Both the position numbers and the translations under genes were made by a program. Shown here piece after piece: positions 41,914 to 50,518 of a DNA stretch of 64,000 bases (positions within the stretch are counted from its first letter, which is position 1; the number at the start of each line of letters is the position of its first letter). The notes under the pieces were generated by a model that was not told the origin of the DNA, did not search any database, and worked only from the letters and a program-made list of their open reading frames with translations. This stretch comes from Nesterenkonia sp. F (lineage in GTDB: Bacteria > Actinomycetota > Actinomycetes > Actinomycetales > Micrococcaceae). The stretch spans positions 1-64,000 of the forward strand of contig NZ_AFRW01000136.1 of assembly GCF_000220985.1 (NCBI RefSeq). Direction: 5' to 3'.

Positions 41914-44202
41914 ATGGTGAATCGTTTCAGTTCACCGCTGAAGGCCGGAGTCTCGGCCGTGGCGGCCGGCAGTCTGCTCCTCGGCGCCGCCGGGGGAGCG
42001 GCTGCCGCCCCGGAGGGTTCCGGCGATGCCGGCGGGGCGTCGTCGGAGGCCTCCGGTCTCGCCCGTCAGGCCGAGCGGATCGACCGGGCACCGGTCGCCG
42101 CGACCTCCGGCGACGGCGTGCACGTCGGCTGGCGGCTGCTCGGCGACGACCCGCAGGACCTGGCCTTCCATGTCTACCGCGACGGCGAGCGGGTCACCGA
42201 GGAGCCGCTCGACGGGACGACCAGCCTGCAGGACCCCGACGGCTCCGCCGGGGCGACCTATCGGGTGAGCACCGTCGTCGACGGCGTCGAGCGCTGGGCC
42301 ACCGAGGGGTTCGACGCCTGGGACGGCCAGACGCAGGACATTCCGCTGCAGAAGCCCCAGGGCGGCACCACGCCGGACGGCGTGGACTACAGCTACACCG
42401 CCAACGACACCTCCGTCGGCGACGTCGATGGTGATGGCGAGTATGAGTACATCGTCAAGTGGTACCCGACCAACGCCAAGGACAACGCGCACAGCGGCCA
42501 CACCGGCAGCGTCATGCTCGACGCCTACGAGCAGGACGGCACGCAGCTCTGGCGCATCGACCTGGGGAAGAACATCCGCGCCGGCGCGCACTACACGCAG
42601 TTCCAGGTCTTCGACTATGACGGCGACGGCCGCTCCGAGGTCATGACCAAGACCGCCGACGGGACCGTCGACGGCGCCGGCGAGGTGATCGGCGACCCGG
42701 AGGCCGACCATCGCAACTCCGAGGGCCGCATCTTGGAGGGGCCCGAGTACCTGACGGTCTTCGACGGCGAGACCGGTGCGGCCGTCGACACGGTCGACTA
42801 CGTCCCGCCGCGCGGGGACCTGGCGAACTGGGGCGACACCTACGGCAACCGCGTCGACCGCTTCCTGGCCGGCACCGCGTATCTGGACGGGCAGTCGCCG
42901 AGCGCGGTCTTCGCCCGCGGCTACTACACCCGCGCCGTGGTCTGGGCGGTGGACTTCGACGGCGAGGAGCTGAGTTCGCGCTGGGTCTTCGACAGCGACG
43001 AGGCCGGCGACGAGTATGAAGGCCAGGGCAACCACAGCCTCTCGGTCAACGACGTCGACGGCGACGGCAGGGACGAGATCGTCTACGGCTCGATGACCCT
43101 CGACGACGACGGCACGCCGCTGTACAACACCGGCCTCGGTCACGGCGACGCCCAGCATGTCTCCGACTTCGACCCCTCGCGACCGGGCCAGGAGGTCTTC
43201 TCCGCCCACGAGGACATCGGCGCCTCCGGAGGACGCGGCGCGACGCTGCGCGACGCCGCCACCGGTGAGATCCTCTGGGACATCCCGGCCGAGGTCGACA
43301 CCGGTCGGGCGGCCATGGGCGACATCGACCCGCGCCACCCCGGCGCCGAGGGCTGGGCCGTCGGCGGCGACGCCTCCTGGGACTCGCGCACCGGGCAGCT
43401 GATGTCCGCCTCCGGCGAGCTGATCTCCGAGACCATCCCCGCGGCGAACTTCCTCACCTGGTGGGACGGTGATCTGCTGCGCGAGATCACCGACCACGAC
43501 TACGACGCCGAGTCCGGCACGGGCGTGCCGACCATCTCGACGTGGAACTACGAGGAGGAGGCCGAGGAGGAGCTCTATCGGGCCGAGGGGACGCTGAGCA
43601 ACAACGGCACCAAGGGCAACGTCGCGGTGCAGGCCGACCTGTTGGGCGACTGGCGCGAGGAGATCGTCACCCGCACCGAGGACTCGACGGCGCTGCGCAT
43701 CGCCACCACGGTGATCCCCACCGAGCATCGACTGCGCACGCCGATGTCCGACTCGCAGTACCGGCTGTCGGTCGCCTGGCAGAACACCGCCTACAACCAG
43801 CCGCCGCACACCTCCTACTTCCTCGGCGAGGGCATGGAGCAGCCTGAGGCTCCCGCCCTGGACTACACCGCCGAGGCTCCGGAGTTCGAGGAGGTCCCCG
43901 GCACCGGCGAGCCCGCACCGGGCCCGGTCGCGATCGACGTCGAGGATGCCGAGGTCGGCAAGCTGCGGGTGGAGGCGACCATCGCCGAGGGCGAGGTCAA
44001 CGGCACCCGGTTCGCACTCGTCGTCGACGGCGAGCAGCGGGCGACGGCGCAGGTCGAGGACCGCACGCCGAAGGACCAGGACGTGAAGCTCCAGGCCGGC
44101 GACGTCGGCCCCGGCGAGCACGCGGTCCAGGTGGTGGCGAGCAACGACGCCGGCGAGACGGCCTCCGAGACGGTCGCCGTGACAGTGCCCGTCGACGACT
44201 GA
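41914..44202 (+). CDS. Secreted rhamnogalacturonan lyase-like protein (PL11 type)
   Basis: A 762-residue exported enzyme. The signal peptide starts MVNRFSSPLKAGVSAVAAGS. The large beta-propeller lyase domain shows calcium-binding Asp-rich repeats such as DVDGDGEYEYIVKWYPTN, FDYDGDGRSEVMTKTADGT and NDVDGDGRDEIVYGSM, plus GLGHGDAQHVSDFDPSRPG. These match PL11 YesW/YesX lyases that cleave the rhamnogalacturonan-I backbone by beta-elimination. A C-terminal beta-sandwich (about 675-760) probably binds carbohydrate. ATG 41914 has GAGAGG; the first residues resemble the acetylesterase start (MVxRF), so the two leaders share ancestry. Palindrome B3 follows. Confidence 0.9.
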   Translation: MVNRFSSPLKAGVSAVAAGSLLLGAAGGAAAAPEGSGDAGGASSEASGLARQAERIDRAPVAATSGDGVHVGWRLLGDDPQDLAFHVYRDGERVTEEPLDGTTSLQDPDGSAGATYRVSTVVDGVERWATEGFDAWDGQTQDIPLQKPQGGTTPDGVDYSYTANDTSVGDVDGDGEYEYIVKWYPTNAKDNAHSGHTGSVMLDAYEQDGTQLWRIDLGKNIRAGAHYTQFQVFDYDGDGRSEVMTKTADGTVDGAGEVIGDPEADHRNSEGRILEGPEYLTVFDGETGAAVDTVDYVPPRGDLANWGDTYGNRVDRFLAGTAYLDGQSPSAVFARGYYTRAVVWAVDFDGEELSSRWVFDSDEAGDEYEGQGNHSLSVNDVDGDGRDEIVYGSMTLDDDGTPLYNTGLGHGDAQHVSDFDPSRPGQEVFSAHEDIGASGGRGATLRDAATGEILWDIPAEVDTGRAAMGDIDPRHPGAEGWAVGGDASWDSRTGQLMSASGELISETIPAANFLTWWDGDLLREITDHDYDAESGTGVPTISTWNYEEEAEEELYRAEGTLSNNGTKGNVAVQADLLGDWREEIVTRTEDSTALRIATTVIPTEHRLRTPMSDSQYRLSVAWQNTAYNQPPHTSYFLGEGMEQPEAPALDYTAEAPEFEEVPGTGEPAPGPVAIDVEDAEVGKLRVEATIAEGEVNGTRFALVVDGEQRATAQVEDRTPKDQDVKLQAGDVGPGEHAVQVVASNDAGETASETVAVTVPVDD

Positions 44203-44233
44203 GCGGCCGACGACCGACCGCCGCCCCGCACGA

Positions 44234-44295
44234 CGATGACTCCGCGGGACGGGTGGGAATGAGCGCTCATTCCCACCCGTCCCGCGGAGTCATCC
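44234..44295. repeat. 62-bp palindromic repeat, family B copy 3
   Basis: CGATGACTCCGCGGGACGGG to CCCGTCCCGCGGAGTCATCC, the most perfect copy. It has the core GGGAATGAGCGCTCATTCCC. It lies after the rhamnogalacturonan lyase and before the convergent stress-protein gene. Confidence 0.9.
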
Positions 44296-44349
44296 GGGAG
44301 TCGGGAAGCGGGGGAGTGCGGGGGCCGACGTCGAGCCCGCCCCGCGGCC

Positions 44350-44778
44350 TCAGGCCGTGTAGGTGTTGGCGATGTGCACGTCGCAGTCGGCGTTGTGCGC
44401 CACCGAGGTGGCGATGCTGCCCAGCACGCGGCCCATGCCGCGGATGCGCTGGTTGCCGACGACTATCATCTGCGCGTCGTTCTTCTCCGCGGCGGCCAGC
44501 AGCGCCTCGGCCGGCCGGCCGAACTCCGCGCCCGGGGTGACCGTCACGCCGTCGGCGTCCAGCGAGGCGACGACCTTCTCGGCGGTGTGCAGCGCGTTGT
44601 CGGCGTCGGAGACGACCCACTTGTCGGACCCGCTCTGGATGGTCTCGCTGCGGTCCTGGCTGTAGGCCGAGATCACCTTGAGCTCGGCGCCCAGCGCACG
44701 GGCCAGCTCGAGCGCCTGCTCGGCCGCCTTTCGGGCGGTCTCGCTGCCGTCCACGCCGACGATGATCGGTGCTGACAT
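44350..44778 (-). CDS. Universal stress protein (UspA family)
   Basis: A 142-residue single-domain UspA protein. The N-terminus is IIVGVDGSETARKAAEQALE and the C-terminal nucleotide loop is IVVGNQRIRGMGRVLGSIA, close to the ATP-binding GxxGxxxxxxGS pattern, then TSVAHNADCDVHIANTY. AAGGAGAG precedes the ATG. It stands alone at the end of the minus-strand catabolic block and is probably unrelated to sugar use. Confidence 0.93.
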   Translation of the reverse strand: MSAPIIVGVDGSETARKAAEQALELARALGAELKVISAYSQDRSETIQSGSDKWVVSDADNALHTAEKVVASLDADGVTVTPGAEFGRPAEALLAAAEKNDAQMIVVGNQRIRGMGRVLGSIATSVAHNADCDVHIANTYTA

Positions 44779-44842
44779 GGGGACTCTCCTTGGTCGAGTG
44801 GTACTTGTCACGTTCAGCCTAATCGAGATCCGACGGCGGCGC

Positions 44843-45976
44843 TCAGCGCCGCAGCGTCGCCGGCCGGTCGCGTCCGGCGACCTCGATGCTCGGCCAGCGC
44901 GGGTCGAGGCTGAGGACCTCGACGTCTCCATCCTGACGCATCAGCACTGTGTCCTCGACCTTCGCGCCGAGAACCCGCCGCGCGTCGAAGCCGGTCGGGT
45001 TGAAGGCGAAGGCCTGGTCGGGGTGCAGCACGTCCGGCACTCCGGGCGCGACGCGCGGGTCGCGGCCCTGGTAGCCGGCGGCTCCGCCCTGGTGGTGCTG
45101 GGTCCACTCCTCGGGGTCGAAGCCGCGAGCGGGATAGGCCCGGCGGATCGTCTCCAGCACGTCGACCAGCGCGACGCCGGGGCGCAGCGCGGCGAAGATG
45201 TCGGCCTCGACGTCGAGGATCGCGGCATCCAGCGCGTCCTCGCCCTCGACCGGGTCGCCGAAGCCCACCCACCGGGTGACGTCGGCGATCAGCCCGCCGC
45301 GCCGGGCGCAGACCACAGCCATGGCCCGGCGACCCAGTGGGCCCGACGTCGGCAGCGGATGCCGGTGCACGGCCCGGTCGGCGCCCTGGGCCAGCAGCAC
45401 CACCGGCTCGGCGCCGCGGGCGGTCAGCCGACCGCCCAGCTCGGCGGCGAGTTCGAACTCGGAGGTCTGCGGCGTCGCCGTCGACAGCACGTCGGTGAGC
45501 ACCTCGGCGGACTCGCGGCAGAGCGTCCGGTAGCGCTCGATCTCCGGGGCCAGCAGGCTCGCCCGGGCCGCGCGCAGCGGCAGGGCGGCGGAGCCCTCGT
45601 CGACCAGCGTCCAGTCCGCCGCGGCCGGGAACCAGGAGGCGACGGCGTCGACGTCGGCGTGCCAGGCGATCGGGTGCAGGGTGACGGTGCCGTCGTCCAG
45701 CGCGTCGGCCAGCGGGGCCAGCTCCTCCTCGCGGATGCGGGCGGCCTCGTTGGAGAACACTCCGATCTCCACGCCCTCGCGAGTCACCAGGGCACGCAGG
45801 ATCGGCGCGCCGGCCAGACTGATGTGCACTCGGGCGCCGACCAGCAGCCAGGAGAGCGCGCCCTCGGAGGAGAGCACCAGTCCGTCGGCGCCGATCTCGT
45901 CGAGCACGCCGGCCAGCCGGCGGTGCTTGGCGGCCAGCTCCGCGGTAGGGGACATCTGTGGGGGCTGCTGCGTCAT
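44843..45976 (-). CDS. M24-fold protein with incomplete metal site
   Basis: A 377-residue pita-bread-fold protein (creatinase N-domain then M24 domain). In true M24 metallopeptidases five ligands (Asp, Asp, His, Glu, Glu) bind two metals. Here the second Asp (LIADVTRWVGFG), a His (TQHHQGGAAGYQGRDP) and the last Glu (GAKVEDTVLM) can be placed. The first Asp is replaced by Val (MAVVCARRGG), and the penultimate Glu by Asn (AFAFNPTGFD). It may be a mononuclear or non-peptidase variant. The ATG overlaps the stop of the Gfo/Idh-PmoA gene, so it belongs to the sugar operon. Confidence 0.8.
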   Translation of the reverse strand: MTQQPPQMSPTAELAAKHRRLAGVLDEIGADGLVLSSEGALSWLLVGARVHISLAGAPILRALVTREGVEIGVFSNEAARIREEELAPLADALDDGTVTLHPIAWHADVDAVASWFPAAADWTLVDEGSAALPLRAARASLLAPEIERYRTLCRESAEVLTDVLSTATPQTSEFELAAELGGRLTARGAEPVVLLAQGADRAVHRHPLPTSGPLGRRAMAVVCARRGGLIADVTRWVGFGDPVEGEDALDAAILDVEADIFAALRPGVALVDVLETIRRAYPARGFDPEEWTQHHQGGAAGYQGRDPRVAPGVPDVLHPDQAFAFNPTGFDARRVLGAKVEDTVLMRQDGDVEVLSLDPRWPSIEVAGRDRPATLRR

Positions 45977-48117
45977 GCTCGCTCCTCCGCCGGCACGGTC
46001 GCCGGCTCGTCGATCAGCCGCTCGCCGAGGGCGGCGGCCTGGTCACGGTCCAGTCGGCCGTCGACGACGGCGACGCGCACCCGGCGTGCGACCTGCCGGC
46101 CGGGCTCGGCGGCCACCGGCGCGTCCCAGGCGAGCGACATCCCGACTCCGGGGTAGCCCGAGCAGCGCACGAACCACGGGTCGGCGTCGGTCGAGGCCAG
46201 CACGAGGGTGGCCTCGCCGCCGCCGTGCACCGAGCCGAAGCGGCCCGAGTACATCAGCCAGTCGGTGACGCTGCCGTGCACCCCCTCCTCGCCCTCGGCC
46301 TCGGCGGTGCAGATGGCGGCGTCCTCGACGGCCGGCAGCCGCCAGAAGAAGCCTCCGTAGCCGCCGCCGACGCGTCCGTTGGAGCCCGGGCTGCCCAGCA
46401 TCACCGTCCGGTCGACCGCAGGGGTCAGCGCGAAGGACACGTCCAGCGCCCAGCTGTCGGGGACGTCGGGGCCGGCGGCGCCGGCGGAGCCGAGACCGGC
46501 CGCTGTGACCGACCGCTCCTCGACCAGCAGCGCCGCGCCGCGGTCATCGATCCAGTCCAGCCGCTGGTGCAGCCGGGAGCCGCCGTCGAGCGCGGCGACG
46601 TCGTGGGTGAGCCGCTGCTCGGCGGGGCGGATCCGCCCGTGGTCCGCGCGCCAGATGTACCGGCCGGCGTCGCGGGTGTAGGTGCGTCCGCCCCAGAAGT
46701 TCGTGCCGTCGACGTCCTGCAGGGCCACGGAGACGCCCAGATGCCACGTGTGGTCCAGCGGCTGCTGGTCGGTGACGACGACGCCGCCGCGGGTGCGGAC
46801 GCGGTCGAGGAACGGCCGCGGCGAGTCGGTCGGGGAGAGATCCTCGCCGGTGCGCAGCTCGGCCACGGCCCGGCGGGCGCCGGCGTCGCGGATCGTCAGC
46901 TCGCCGTCGGTCGCCGGCGGCGCGGCCCAGGGGGCGCCCAGCGAGGAGAACGTCGACGGCGCCTTCGTCGCCCGGGCCAGGTAGTCGGCGATGTGCGGGA
47001 TGACCGGATGACGCTCCGGGCCGGAGTCGACCTGCTGAAGGTGCTCCTCGCCGATGGCCGCCGGCGCCTCCGCGGTGCGCACCGCCTCGAGGACCTGCAT
47101 GAACGCGTCGGCGTCCTCCAGCGGGGAGAGCAGCGCCCCGGCGGTCCCGTCGCGGACGTCGAGCAGGTTCTCCAGCAGGTCGGTCCGGCCATGGACGACG
47201 GTGCGCGGTTCCCCGGCGTCGTCGGCGTTCTGCGGCGCCTCGCGGTTCGGCGTGATGACCAGCTCGTCGCGGGTGTAGTAGAGCACCGCCTGCCCCTCGG
47301 TGCCGTGGACGGTCACCCAGGGGTACTGCTCCTGCTCCTCCGGCGCGCACAGCGTCAGCGCGGCGGTCACCGGAAGCCCTGCGGCAGTGCGCAGCCGCAC
47401 GATGGAGGTGTCGTCGGCCTCGATCCGGTGGGCGTGGTGCAGCTCGACGGCGACGTCGTCGACGTCGGAGGCCCGCCGCGCTCCGGCGACGTGCAGCGCG
47501 GTGCGCACGGCATGGGCCAGCGGATTGGTGACCACGCCGTCGACGACTTCGACGCCGTCGAGCACCCGTCGGCCGGCCCACGGCGCGCGGTCGTAGTAGG
47601 CCTGCCGGCGCAGCCACAGCCCGGTGGCCGAGACGGCGCGCAGCTCACCGATGCCGCCCGGGGACTCGGGCGCGGCGAGCAGCTGCTCGATCGCCTCCAG
47701 CGCGTGGGAGCCGATGGACTGGAAGCCCACCTGCACCCGGCGGCCGGCGGCCTCGGCATGGGCCAGCAGCTCGCGGTGCTGGGCGAGCGTCGCCGTCGGC
47801 GGCTTCTCCAGCAGCACGTCGGCGCCCATGTCCATCGCCTCGCGGGCGAGGTCGAAGTGCGTGTTGATCGGGGTGGAGATGATGACGACGTCGGGGCGGT
47901 GCCCGGCTTCGCGCGCCTCGGTCAGCGTGGCGTGGACGGGGATGTCCCCGCGGACCTCCGGTCCCGGGTCGGTCAGGCTGGCGCCGGCGATGAGCTCGGC
48001 GCGGCCGAGCGCGGCCAGCCGCTCGAGGTTCGCCAGGTGGCGGCGGCCGAAGCCGTCCAGTCCCACCAGCAGCACGGAGGTCGGGGTGCGGGGGTCGTCG
48101 GGGGCGTCGTCGGTCAT
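45973..48117 (-). CDS. Gfo/Idh oxidoreductase fused to a PmoA-like (DUF6807) domain
   Basis: A 714-residue fusion. The N-terminal half (about 1-390) is a Gfo/Idh oxidoreductase: VLLVGLDGFGRRHLANLERL, VIISTPINTHFDLA, and the EKP motif in DVLLEKPPTATLAQ. The C-terminal half (about 415-705) resembles the PmoA/DUF6807 family: PRPFLDRVRTRGGVVVTDQQ, then PLDHTWHLGVSVALQDVDG and TNFWGGRTY. PmoA-type domains occur beside sugar oxidoreductases in polysaccharide loci; their reaction is not settled. The fusion implies that both domains work on one substrate. Its stop overlaps the M24 start. GAGGAGAG precedes the ATG closely. Confidence 0.82.
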   Translation of the reverse strand: MTDDAPDDPRTPTSVLLVGLDGFGRRHLANLERLAALGRAELIAGASLTDPGPEVRGDIPVHATLTEAREAGHRPDVVIISTPINTHFDLAREAMDMGADVLLEKPPTATLAQHRELLAHAEAAGRRVQVGFQSIGSHALEAIEQLLAAPESPGGIGELRAVSATGLWLRRQAYYDRAPWAGRRVLDGVEVVDGVVTNPLAHAVRTALHVAGARRASDVDDVAVELHHAHRIEADDTSIVRLRTAAGLPVTAALTLCAPEEQEQYPWVTVHGTEGQAVLYYTRDELVITPNREAPQNADDAGEPRTVVHGRTDLLENLLDVRDGTAGALLSPLEDADAFMQVLEAVRTAEAPAAIGEEHLQQVDSGPERHPVIPHIADYLARATKAPSTFSSLGAPWAAPPATDGELTIRDAGARRAVAELRTGEDLSPTDSPRPFLDRVRTRGGVVVTDQQPLDHTWHLGVSVALQDVDGTNFWGGRTYTRDAGRYIWRADHGRIRPAEQRLTHDVAALDGGSRLHQRLDWIDDRGAALLVEERSVTAAGLGSAGAAGPDVPDSWALDVSFALTPAVDRTVMLGSPGSNGRVGGGYGGFFWRLPAVEDAAICTAEAEGEEGVHGSVTDWLMYSGRFGSVHGGGEATLVLASTDADPWFVRCSGYPGVGMSLAWDAPVAAEPGRQVARRVRVAVVDGRLDRDQAAALGERLIDEPATVPAEERA

Positions 48118-48159
48118 CTCTCTCCTCGGAATGCGGCTGGATCGGTCTGCGGATGGATC

Positions 48160-48235
48160 GAGTGGCCGCTCCTGACGAGATCTCCGGCCCTGCGGCGGGC
48201 GCGGGACGGAAGAATGTCGTCAGGAGCGGCCACTC
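48160..48235. repeat. 76-bp palindromic repeat, family A copy 3
   Basis: GAGTGGCCGCTCCTGACG (48160-48177) and its exact complement at 48218-48235 form a perfect 18-bp inverted repeat. Total length is 76 bp as in copies 1 and 2, but the interior differs. It lies between the TIM-barrel gene stop and the Gfo/Idh-PmoA start within one operon, so it may attenuate downstream expression. Confidence 0.88.
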
Positions 48236-48284
48236 GATGCCCGCGGGCGGGCTCTCGGCGGTCTCGCGGGCTTCGGCGGGCGGC

Positions 48285-49181
48285 TCAGGACGCCGGCGTC
48301 GGCGCCGCGGCCCGCAGCGCCGGCAGCACGAGCTCGCCGTAGCGGGCCGTCATGGTCTCCAGCGTGGCGGCCGCGTCCTGGGCGTTGATCTCCTCATTGA
48401 AGATCTCGACCTCCACCGGACCGGTGTAGCCGGCTTCGGAGACCCAGCGGCTGATCGTGGCGAAGTCGACGTGCCCGTCGCCCATCATGCCGCGGGACTT
48501 CAGCGCATCGGAGGCGATGGGCAGGTTGAAGTCGCAGACCTGGTAGCTGGCGATGCGCCCCTCGCGGCCGGCGCGGGCGATCTGCTCGCCCAGCTGCGGG
48601 TCCCACCACACGTGGAAGGTGTCGACGACGACGCCGACCGTCTCGGCCGGATGCTCGCCGGCGATGTCCAGCGCCTCGCCGAGGGTGGAGAGCACCGCGC
48701 GGTCGGCGGCGTACATCGGGTGCAGCGGTTCGAGCACCAGCCGGACTCCGTGTTCGGCGGCGTACGGGACCAGCTCGGCGATGCCCTCGGCCATCCGGGC
48801 TCTGGCGTCGACGACGGACTTGTCCGACCGGTCGCCGGAGCCGCCGAGCAGATGTGCGGCCGAGGGCAGTCCGCCGACGACCATGATCAGCTCGTTCGCG
48901 CCGATCGTCGCCGCCTCGCGGATCGCGGCACGGTTCGACTCCAGCGCCTCGGCCCGCTGGGCGGGCTCGGACGGGGTGAGGAAGCCGCCGCGGCAGAGCG
49001 TGGTCGCGCTCAGCCCGGCCTCGGCGATGATCTTCGCCGAGGCCTCGGCCCCGCCGGCGTCGGCCAGCAGGTGTCGCCACGGGCCGATGTGCTCCAGCCC
49101 GGCGGCGGCGACGGCCTCGACGGCCTCGCGCAGCGAGAGCCGCGGGGTGGTCCCGGTGTTCAGCGAGAGCTCGAAGCTCAT
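48285..49181 (-). CDS. Sugar phosphate isomerase/epimerase-like TIM-barrel protein
   Basis: A 298-residue AP-endonuclease-2/xylose-isomerase-like barrel. Metal-site residues appear in VRLVLEPLHPMYAADRAVLS (Glu), VGVVVDTFHVWWDP (Asp-His), IASYQVCDFNLP, GDGHVDF and VEVEIFNEEI (Glu). The N-terminus is LSLNTGTTPRLSLREAVEA. Its ATG overlaps the stop of the DUF993 gene. Such proteins act as isomerases, epimerases or, in 3-keto-glycoside pathways, as eliminases/hydrolases acting after a Gfo/Idh oxidation. The specific activity here is unknown. Confidence 0.87.
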   Translation of the reverse strand: MSFELSLNTGTTPRLSLREAVEAVAAAGLEHIGPWRHLLADAGGAEASAKIIAEAGLSATTLCRGGFLTPSEPAQRAEALESNRAAIREAATIGANELIMVVGGLPSAAHLLGGSGDRSDKSVVDARARMAEGIAELVPYAAEHGVRLVLEPLHPMYAADRAVLSTLGEALDIAGEHPAETVGVVVDTFHVWWDPQLGEQIARAGREGRIASYQVCDFNLPIASDALKSRGMMGDGHVDFATISRWVSEAGYTGPVEVEIFNEEINAQDAAATLETMTARYGELVLPALRAAAPTPAS

Positions 49182-50518
49182 CGGGCGCCTCCTTCCGCAC
49201 CGGTGCCGCCGGCGCTCGATCCGCCGTCGGGGTCGACGCCGCCGACGATCAGCGCGGCGCGCATGCGCTCGGCGGCCAGCTGCGGGTCGGTGAGCAGTCC
49301 GGCGGCGTCGGCGAGGACGAAGATCCGGGCCAGATGCGGCAGCGAGCGGCCGGCGTGCAGCCCGCCGACCAGCTGGAAGCCGCTCTGGTGGCCGTTGAGC
49401 CAGGACAGGAACGCCACCCCGGTCTTGTAGTAGATCGTCGGGTGGGCGAAGATGTGCCGACCCAGCTCCCGGGTGGAGTCCAGGATCGCTCGGCCGCGGG
49501 CGGCGTCGCCGGCGTCGTAGGCCTGGATCGCGGTGGAGGCCGCCGGGTAGATCGCGGCGAAGATGCCCAGCAGCGCGTCGGACTGCTGCCAGCCGTCGGC
49601 GCCCTGCTCCTCGCCGTCGATGAGCTCCGGGTAGTTGAAGTCGTCGCCGGTGTAGAGGCGCACGCCCTCCGGCAGCCGGGCGCGCAGCCGCTTCTCGTGC
49701 TCGGCGTCGAGCAGCGAGACCTTCACGCCGTCGACCTTCGCGGGGTTCGACTCGATCAGCTCGAGGAACGTCTCCGTGGCCGCGGCGACGTCGTCGGAGC
49801 CCCAGTAGCCGGCCAGCGCCGGGTCGAACATCGGGCCGAGCCAGTGCAGGATGACCGGCTGCTCGGCCTCGGCGAGCAGCTCCCCGTAGACGGCGAGGTA
49901 GTCCTGCGGGCCGGAGGCGACCTTCGCGAGGGCGCGCGAGGCCATCAGGATGGTCTTGGCCCCGGAGCCCTGGACGACCTCCAGCTGCTCGCGGTAGGCC
50001 GACCGGACGGCGTCCAGGCCGGCCGCGCCGGGCTCGACGTCGGCGGGGTCCAGCTGGTCGGTGCCGGCGCCGCAGGCGATCAGGTCGCGCACGGATCTGC
50101 CGGCGAGCGCCGGGTATGCCCCGGACTCGACGACGCGGGCGGCCTCGGCGGCCGAGCGGCGGATCAGCTCCTTCGTCGCCGCCCAGTCCAGGCCCATGCC
50201 GCGCTGGGCGGTGTCCATCGCGTCGGCGACGCCCAGGCCGTAGGACCACAGCTCGTGGCGGTAGGCCAGCGTGGCCTCCCAGTCCGGCGCCGCCGGGGCG
50301 CCCGGGACGTTCTCGGCGTCCATGCGCGGGACCACGTGGGCGGCGGCGTAGACCACCCGCGATCTCAGCGGCTCGCTCGGCCGGGTGAATGCGCCGACGC
50401 GCGGATCGGTCTGGCCGGTCATCGTGTGTTCGACCGTGCCGCCCTCGGGCGTCGGCAGGGTCAGCGTGGGCAGCCGGGTGCTGGTGGTGGTGCTGGTGTC
50501 GGTGCTCGTGGTGCTCAC
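49178..50518 (-). CDS. DUF993 / dihydrodipicolinate-synthase-like protein
   Basis: A 446-residue protein of the DUF993 group, a divergent class I aldolase-like (DapA-related) barrel. Segments seen include SRVVYAAAHVVPRMD, LWSYGLGVADAMDTAQRGMG, VILHWLGPMFDPALAGYWG, VDGVKVSLLDAEHEKRLRA (probable Schiff-base Lys in GVKVS) and LYTGDDFNYPELIDG. A Thr/Ser-rich N-terminus starts with GTG overlapping the upstream stop (GTGA). In this operon it could split a keto-aldonic acid formed by the oxidoreductases. No substrate has been assigned from the sequence. Confidence 0.8.
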   Translation of the reverse strand: MSTTSTDTSTTTSTRLPTLTLPTPEGGTVEHTMTGQTDPRVGAFTRPSEPLRSRVVYAAAHVVPRMDAENVPGAPAAPDWEATLAYRHELWSYGLGVADAMDTAQRGMGLDWAATKELIRRSAAEAARVVESGAYPALAGRSVRDLIACGAGTDQLDPADVEPGAAGLDAVRSAYREQLEVVQGSGAKTILMASRALAKVASGPQDYLAVYGELLAEAEQPVILHWLGPMFDPALAGYWGSDDVAAATETFLELIESNPAKVDGVKVSLLDAEHEKRLRARLPEGVRLYTGDDFNYPELIDGEEQGADGWQQSDALLGIFAAIYPAASTAIQAYDAGDAARGRAILDSTRELGRHIFAHPTIYYKTGVAFLSWLNGHQSGFQLVGGLHAGRSLPHLARIFVLADAAGLLTDPQLAAERMRAALIVGGVDPDGGSSAGGTGAEGGAR

